A DNA stretch of 64,000 nucleotides. Source: Cristatella mucedo (taxonomy: Eukaryota > Bryozoa > Phylactolaemata > Cristatellidae). Below, piece by piece: positions 58,205 to 64,000 of this stretch. The DNA is taken from positions 381,001 through 445,000 of the forward strand of contig WPIO01000175.1 in the NCBI GenBank assembly GCA_009760855.2. The letters are read 5' to 3'. Each line of letters opens with the position of its first letter. Position 1 is the stretch's first letter. The translations under genes were made by a program, and so were the position numbers. The notes under the pieces are model-generated. The model did no database searches. It saw only the letters and a list, made by a program, of their open reading frames with translations, and was not told the origin of the DNA.

Positions 58205-59763
58205 AACATAGTGAGAATGATGGATTAGGGTAGCTTGAGACAATGCTAGGAATACCAGAGGAGCGGCTCTGGCCGGGTTCCATTCTGTCAATTCAACGGA
58301 TAACTATTAATACATTATATGACAACAGTGAAACTACAATAGGCACGCGCAATTTTGCCAAATAGTCGGGTCATTAACACTCGGCAAAGCTAACGATGCA
58401 ACCTGCTTGGTGGGTATGGTAGGAAGCAGAGTCATTTCCAACGGGCTATGTTGTAATACAAAACAGATATGCTGTAAACAGGTCCGCGTTTTATTGGTTT
58501 TCATGTACTATTTCAGTAAGAACATTGGTTTTCGGAAGTAAAGTCTGCAATTAACGAGAAATGCTAGAAGTGCTTTTTGCTGTAAGTAGAAAGTGGTAGT
58601 CGCGATGTGGCAGGACGATAATGTGGTGCGAGAAGTTACGATCCAAAGGTTACACTGGTAATTGGCTATCTCAAGTCCATGGTTACAATTTTTGTTTGAA
58701 CGACAGCTAAACAGCTATAGACACTGAAACAATTTCACTGTGCTTCCATTAGCAATGCACGTCAAGTTATTTTACTCACTAACTAAGCCCTTATGTATTC
58801 ACGAACGTCGGTACGTGATAATTTTTGAAACTATCTGTGCTAAATTGAACCAAAATTAGTTATTGCAGCATTTCCACTCATGACACTGTGTGCAGATGAG
58901 GACCTTGGACGATGCAACAGCTAAAACAGCAGCACAACACGTGACCAATAGCTAGCACTCCCTACTACTAAAGAGAGAAACGTATACATAGTGGCTATAA
59001 TAGGGTCTACCTCCGGGATTCTGCTTCATTCACAGAACCACGAAAGCAGCAGCGTTTCGTTTCGTTTTTTGGAGCTAGCGTGGGACTTCTTTATTTCGTC
59101 ATGTCTCACTAAATTCTGTGTACTTCCAGCTGGTAAGATTCCGTCACTCCTCGCGATGAATAAACGTCGCCAACACGATGTCCTTCCGCTTATTTTCCCG
59201 GTGTTTCACCATCTGCAGCCCTTTGCGCCGTAATACCCTACACGATACTCGACGCACTCGAGCATTGTCTTTTTAGTAGTCCAGTACCCGGTAATCTTGC
59301 TGATTCACGATCCGGCACTCAATAATGAAAGGTGAGCTAACTTTGAGGCCTCATCGCTTGTATAGTAGCCGAAGAACCTTGCCGGCTATCCAAACTTCTT
59401 CCAGCTTGACGTGAAAGAGCACCCACTGCAGGACTCCAATACACTACCCGCAGAAAAAAAGTGCATGAAATCAGCTTATAATAATGCAAATGGAATGATG
59501 AAAAAAGTAGGTATATTTATGTTTTAAAATGCAGTTATTAGAACCACAATAAAAATAGGTGTTCAATTTTCTATTAAAGATTGTGAGCTATTTCGAACTA
59601 AAAGGTTTAATGTCGGTAGTACCGTCTCTCCAGCCTAGTATGTGGACACCTAATTTCTCATTTTACAGCAAGGGTGAAGTTTTCTGAATTCACTTTTCTA
59701 GTACAGTTGTGAATCCCCTGATCTTTCAAAGATATTTTTGCGATTTCTTTTACGTTTCCCTAG
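58205..59763. other. Sequence left of gene B's first visible exon
   Basis: No supported exon. A decayed SINE-2-like piece may lie at about 59370-59450 (minus strand). The missing 5' exons of gene B could be here but I cannot identify them. Confidence 0.35.
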
Positions 59764-60418
59764 GCAGCACATTCAAAGCTATCCGAAGTATTCGGCCAAG
59801 TTTCCATTCTCAGTGCTGCAGTGACCGCCATCGACCGTGACGACGTTGTGGCATTACATGAAGCCTTGTCGCGTGTGAGGGACGTTGATCGCCTGCACGA
59901 ACTGACAGTGCCGGAGAAGCACTGCAGTCTACTGTACTATGCCATCTCCGGCGAACGCACTGCCTCAGTTGAGGCACTCATCAAAGTCGGCGGGGAGCGG
60001 CTCGTTGTGAACTCACAGGCGCTCAATCCTCACACGGCGGCCACAGAGACGTGCCTACATGCTGCCGCTGCAAGCGGCAGCGAGAGCAGCGTCCGAGCCA
60101 TCTTGAGCTCCCTGACACCGGAAGTTCGCTCACAGTATCTGAATGCCGAGACTGTGGTCGTCGAGCGCGGTAGCGATCGCCTCGGTGTGTCGGTCCTGCA
60201 CTTAGCTGCCATGCATGGCCATGTGCACCTGATCGACTATTTGGTCTGCGAGCAGCAGGTTTCCGTTGACCATCCATGCAGCAACAAGGTCACGGCAGTT
60301 TACCTCGCGGCTCGAAGGAATCGGGCAATGGCAGTTCAGAGGCTTTTGGCTCTAGGAGCAAGCACGGACATCGTCGACCAAGCCCAGATGACCTTCATTC
60401 ATTATGGAATACTATCGG
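59764..60418 (+). CDS. Gene B exon: N-terminal ankyrin repeats
   Basis: The acceptor gtttccctag ends at 59763 and a gtagga donor starts at 60419; 218 codons plus one base. It opens AAHSKLSEVFGQVSILSAAV and holds ankyrin cores TETCLHAAAASGSESSVRAI, LGVSVLHLAAMHGHVHLIDY, CSNKVTAVYLAARRNRAMAV and AQMTFIHYGILSG. The GC-rich codon use contrasts with the AT-rich flanks and matches gene A's channel exon. The open frame runs past the donor into the intron, but the reading there loses ankyrin character. Confidence 0.88.
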
Positions 60419-63400
60419 GTAGGAGGCTGAGCTCGAAGCATGCCCTTATTCAACGGAAGCCCAACAGCCGCTCAGCTTTATCATGGTTCCTGGTTATTTC
60501 ATCAGAGCAGGCTCACGTCTCACGCTTACATAGTGTGCCTTTGGTGGAAGCTTGTGAACATTTGGATTTTTTGCAGATTTTAAGGCCTCTGTGTCTTAAA
60601 TAGCAGTCGATCTGAATTTTTAATTTGTACTAGAGCACTGACACTAAGCTGACATTGCTTACCTCTTTTTTCAGGCGAAAAGGACATGGTTTCACTGTGC
60701 TTGAAAGCAAGTTCAAGGCCAGCATGCATCAACCTTTGGAGACAGTCTAACCCATTGCTGCTAGTCGCCTACGAGGACAGAGCAGACCTAATGTGCCTCC
60801 TATTAGAAGACTCCGATATTCAACTCTTCGTTGACATTTCAACGAGAACACTTGGTCAAACGCCACTGCATATCGCATGCAGTCGTGACAAAGACCCGAC
60901 GTCAGCAATCTGCCAAGCTTTGCTTGATGGTGGTGCAAACCCTAATTCCTGCAACAAGCATGGTGATACCCCTTTTATGATGGCCACTCTAAACAATAAA
61001 GTGGCCTCCATGGTCGCAATTGCTCTCCATTTTACTACACCCAGAAGAACCTATTTTCAGAACGTAAACCGGAGTGGTTACTGCATCTGGGATTACGCTT
61101 TGAAGGGCAGCAGCCTTGAGTCGCTGATCGCGCTACTGGAGATAGCTCTGGACGCCTACAGGAAGGAGAATAACTTGAAGGGGCCGAATCCTATGACAGA
61201 AGATATCGGCCCATTTCTTTCCTTTGAGCTTGACTCGTGTCTTACAACGCCCTTGCATATAGCCATGAAACGAGGCGAGTCCAGGCACCTGTCGGTGAGT
61301 GGGAATACGTGCTTGAAACTTGATTTTGGATGTTTAATGGGCCATCAATTTTCGCTCCTAACATAGGGTCTGAATTTTGAAGAAGAGCGATACTCAGGCT
61401 AGTACTTGTGTTTGGTGTAAAACTTGCAGCCCCGCCCAATTATCATGGGCTTTGCTATTGCTGAGTGCACCATCCGCCGACCTTCAAGCTCCTTTCTATA
61501 AAGGAGCTCAATGTATTAGTAGTTAACTTCTAGTTCTCTTTCTTCTCTTGCTCCCACCTGCCTATTAAAGCTAGTCAGGCCAGTTTGCCACCTAACTACC
61601 AACTCATCCGACTACAATTAATTAGTTAGCTGTGGCTTGAGCACTCAGCAATTCCGTTGGAGATCGTGCCTTTAGTTCCTATCGCATAATAGCCTCAAAA
61701 CTAAAGCAGTATAGTTTGTGTGCGTGTGCGTGAGTGCGCTTGTTTGTGTATTTAATAATTTTTGTTGCGCCCCACCAGAACTCAATCTCCATTCAGGCGC
61801 TTCACATATGCCAATGGCTAGAGCAAACGACCTCGGTCGTCAAAGAAATTCAACTTTTGCTTATTTCGAAGCAAGAATCTTAACCACTGGGTCAAAGCAG
61901 CTGATTTTTCAAAAGAATTCAGCTGGAGAAGCTAATAATGAAAAAGTACTAATTACGCCATCGGCTAGGTCACAATGAATTAGACTTTGTGCGCAATGAG
62001 GCGGAAGTGCATAAGAGTTGTGATAATTCGCATGTTCACTCTCCCCCAAATTGACAAAGTTGTTTTACAGCACTCGTAAAGGGCCTAGGCAGAAACTTAG
62101 TTATCCAATGTTCTTCTGCGAATCTATTTATTGTAATTATAATTATTCTCTAGTTTACAACGTCATTGGCATTACACGAACTCTGCTTGCTGTAAACAGC
62201 ACAAGTTAGTGAGATGTCTACTTTCAAGCATTGACGTAGTACATCTGCTGCGCGAGAAGTTGGCTTTACTTCAACGCTAATGATAATACAAATAATAATT
62301 GCAAATTTTTATTACTAAATCAAATAACAAAATCCCAGCTCTTTCAGAAGCCTGGCAACATTTTTAGCAGCAGTGCGAAAGTCTCAGAAAGAATTAGCCC
62401 AAAGAAGTAAATACGTCCGAGACTGAGCTCTGCCGAGGCTGCTACACGAAACAATAGCTCTATGACAATCAACCGTGGTCCTCTACTAATAGATTGTTGT
62501 TCGCATAAAGCTATTCTTCAGGCCAACTTGCCAGCTACGTGGTAGATCTGAGATCGATTCGAAGGAAGCAGATCTTTGAAATCACTTATAGAAACGTTTA
62601 AGCACCATAATCGTATATTTAAAAATATAATTCAACTTTTAAATCATAGTTATCTTGAATTGCAAAAAGTAAGTCAGAAATGCTACGGTGCTGTTGCAGT
62701 AGCATCAAAGTCGAAGTCAATTTCCGGTCCCTTATTTTGTGCACCAGCAAGTTTTAACTTATGGCAGTGGACCATTTAAGTCTGATATTTAGATATTTAG
62801 GGCTTCAGTAGCCGTACTCTGAAGTTTCTAGCCACATTCAGCCGAAAGTACCCATAATTTAAAAGCAAAGTATTTGAAGGGAATGCAATTAACGGATTAT
62901 GTCCCTTAAAAGATCATGCCACAATGCAAAGTTGTCGCCCCTCTGCGTCTCCATTTCGATTTTTAGGTAGTTTCTGTTTTTCCAAGCACACATGCATCAG
63001 AAGTAGCAAGAATATTCTGATACCAAGGGCGTTACTGTGATATCGACTTTGGCTTTTCACCTTTAATCTTGAGCAAGTGCCGATATCCCAGTAACCATCA
63101 CACGTACCATACAAGTAAAACTATTTCAAGCACAAGCTAAAAAAGTAAAATAGTGTTCTAAGAAGACCTACTTTATAAATACTAGACAGATTAAATATTC
63201 TCCTGATTTTAAATTTCAATTGCGAGGTATAAAAATGATTACCGTAGATTGAGGGAGTACTGTGTTGGGGTTTTTACTTAGGAATGCTATTAATTTATAT
63301 TTTGTGAGCTTAAAACTGCTTAGAAATTTCTTAGCGGGTATACGCATTGCATCCAAACGTGTTCATTATATTAAAACAGATTGTGGGATAGTAACACTGG

Positions 63401-63996
63401 CTCCTTTGTCGCCCAGCTATTTTGTTCTAGTGGTTACGGTGCTCGCCCCGATCGAGGTCGGGCCTCGAGGTTATGGGCTCGAGCCCCGTGGAATATGTGA
63501 AATGTCTGAACAGAGAGTAGGTTCTTGTAGGGTGCTGAACAGATGAGTTGCATATTTATGTACATTTAGGTACTTGACAACAGCACCTAACCAAGAAATC
63601 TTGATGTTGTTTATTGAGCATGCTACCACTAACAACTCGTCAGTGGGTGCTTTGATGCAATTGTAAAGCACCTAGAAGACAGATTGAGTTCACTGAGAGT
63701 GCAGAATCAAATGTATTATTATTATTATTTTCTTAATTATTTCATTCGTATAGAGATTTGTCTTTATATGCCCTTGAGGTGAAATTACGGACACGGAAAT
63801 TAGGCCAGATATGATTCGTTAAGAGTAACCTTTACCTTTCCTACTTTATTGCAGCTCCTCCTTAAATATATGTCCTCTGCGACAGTGGATGCTCGCGGCG
63901 ACACCTTCTTACATGTGGCGGCCCGCCAAGGGCGTGAAGACATCCTTCGTCAGTTTGTCCTCGACTCAACAACTGCAAACACAGTTAACGCTCAAG
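59764..63996 (+). CDS. Gene B: tandem paralogue of gene A, ankyrin-repeat part (continues past the right edge)
   Basis: Exons 59764-60418, 60675-61294 and 63855-63996 join in phase into 472 ankyrin-repeat residues. The third is the duplicate of gene A's first visible exon (same 142 nt length, same phases, 32 of 47 residues identical). The membrane part should lie beyond position 64000. The first exon starts in phase 0 at an acceptor without an obvious ATG, so earlier exons must exist to the left; candidates are listed at 36758, 37352 and 53300. By homology the product is a TRP-like channel subunit whose ankyrin stack faces the cytoplasm. Confidence 0.85.
60675..61294 (+). CDS. Gene B exon: middle ankyrin repeats
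   Basis: The acceptor cctcttttttcag ends at 60674 and a consensus gtgagt donor starts at 61295. It begins by completing a Gly codon (GEKDMVSLCLKAS) and ends in phase 0. It carries RTLGQTPLHIACSRDKD, ICQALLDGGANPNSCNKHGD, TPFMMATLNNKVASMVAIAL and a final LTTPLHIAMKRGESRH repeat. The segment YFQNVNRSGYCIWDYALKGS is a divergent repeat. The 256-bp intron before it is the shortest in either channel gene. Confidence 0.9.
61640..61705 (+). mobile_element. Short LINE-A fragment
   Basis: ccgttggagatcgtgccttt then agttcctatcgcataatag corresponds to the GDRAFSSYAPK-coding segment. Very short. Confidence 0.4.
61750..61905 (-). mobile_element. SINE-1 copy, decayed
   Basis: Tail (gttgcgccccaccagaactc, attcaggcgcttcacatatg) is recognisable; the head is broken by about 25 foreign bases around 61845-61870 and ends at aatcttaaccactgggtcaa. 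Confidence 0.6.
63417..63555 (+). mobile_element. SINE-1 copy
   Basis: ttctagtggttacggtgctc, an extra gatcgaggtcgggcctcgag segment, box B-like GGGCTCGAGCCCC, then a decayed hairpin tail. It lies about 300 bp before the last gene B exon. Confidence 0.65.
63590..63728 (+). mobile_element. LINE-A tail
   Basis: Decayed 3' UTR (tgttgtttattgagcatgct), hairpin remnant (taaagcacctagaagacag) and ATT repeats, in gene B's intron. Confidence 0.7.
63855..63996 (+). CDS. Gene B exon: ankyrin repeat paralogous to gene A 718-859
   Basis: The acceptor ctactttattgcag ends at 63854 and a gtaa donor starts at 63997, at the very edge of the window. It encodes LLLKYMSSATVDARGDTFLH then VAARQGREDILRQFV. Of 47 residues, 32 match the exon at 718-859, including the blocks LLKYMSSA and GDTFLHVAA. 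It starts in phase 0 directly after the preceding exon and leaves one G. Confidence 0.88.
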
Positions 63997-64000
63997 GTAA

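Noticed and set aside
63417..63555. Possible tRNA gene on the + strand
   Set aside because: It has box B-like sequence but an extra arm-like insertion and a SINE-1 tail; it is a dispersed repeat.

Overview
This is nuclear DNA from an invertebrate animal. The genes are split by GT-AG introns of 0.4 to about 6 kb. Most of the sequence is AT-rich intron or intergenic DNA full of CR1/L2-like non-LTR retrotransposon pieces, tRNA-derived SINE-like elements and long microsatellites. I cannot name the species or phylum.

The main content is two same-strand genes for ankyrin-repeat cation channels of the TRP superfamily (TRPA/TRPV-like). Gene A enters from the left edge. Its last seven exons (718-859, 3720-3962, 5621-5856, 7876-8007, 11211-11384, 17167-17356, 20797-22001) join with consistent phases into 773 residues: ankyrin repeats, a linker, six membrane segments with a pore loop, and a short tail ending in TGA at 21999-22001. 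Gene B leaves at the right edge. Its exons 59764-60418, 60675-61294 and 63855-63996 encode 472 ankyrin-repeat residues. The last visible exon of B and the first visible exon of A are paralogous: both are 142 nt with the same phases and match at 32 of 47 residues. The window is therefore about one period (63,137 bp) of a tandem gene duplication. Laying B's exons before A's gives a protein of about 1,200 residues plus any unseen N terminus.

Between the channels are phase-compatible exon candidates on the + strand at 36758-36936 and 37352-37454, perhaps 41294-41548, and a weaker one at 53300-53401. They are either a separate gene or the 5' part of gene B. Minus-strand exon candidates lie at 27833-28447, 28902-29029, 40358-40610, 10890-11119 and 2596-2758. 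I recognise none of these proteins.

Two LINE families fill the rest. LINE-A has a conserved 3' hairpin followed by ATT repeats, with about 20 copies; the best is 54131-55495, and a dense pile-up occupies 42.3-48.6 kb. LINE-B is a more decayed relative. Two tRNA-like SINE families are present. SINE-1 shares the LINE-A type of 3' tail, which suggests LINE-dependent mobilisation. Nested insertions (LINE-A in LINE-B, SINE-1 in LINE-A, microsatellites grown inside LINE-A) give a relative chronology. No rRNA, genuine tRNA or CRISPR array was seen.
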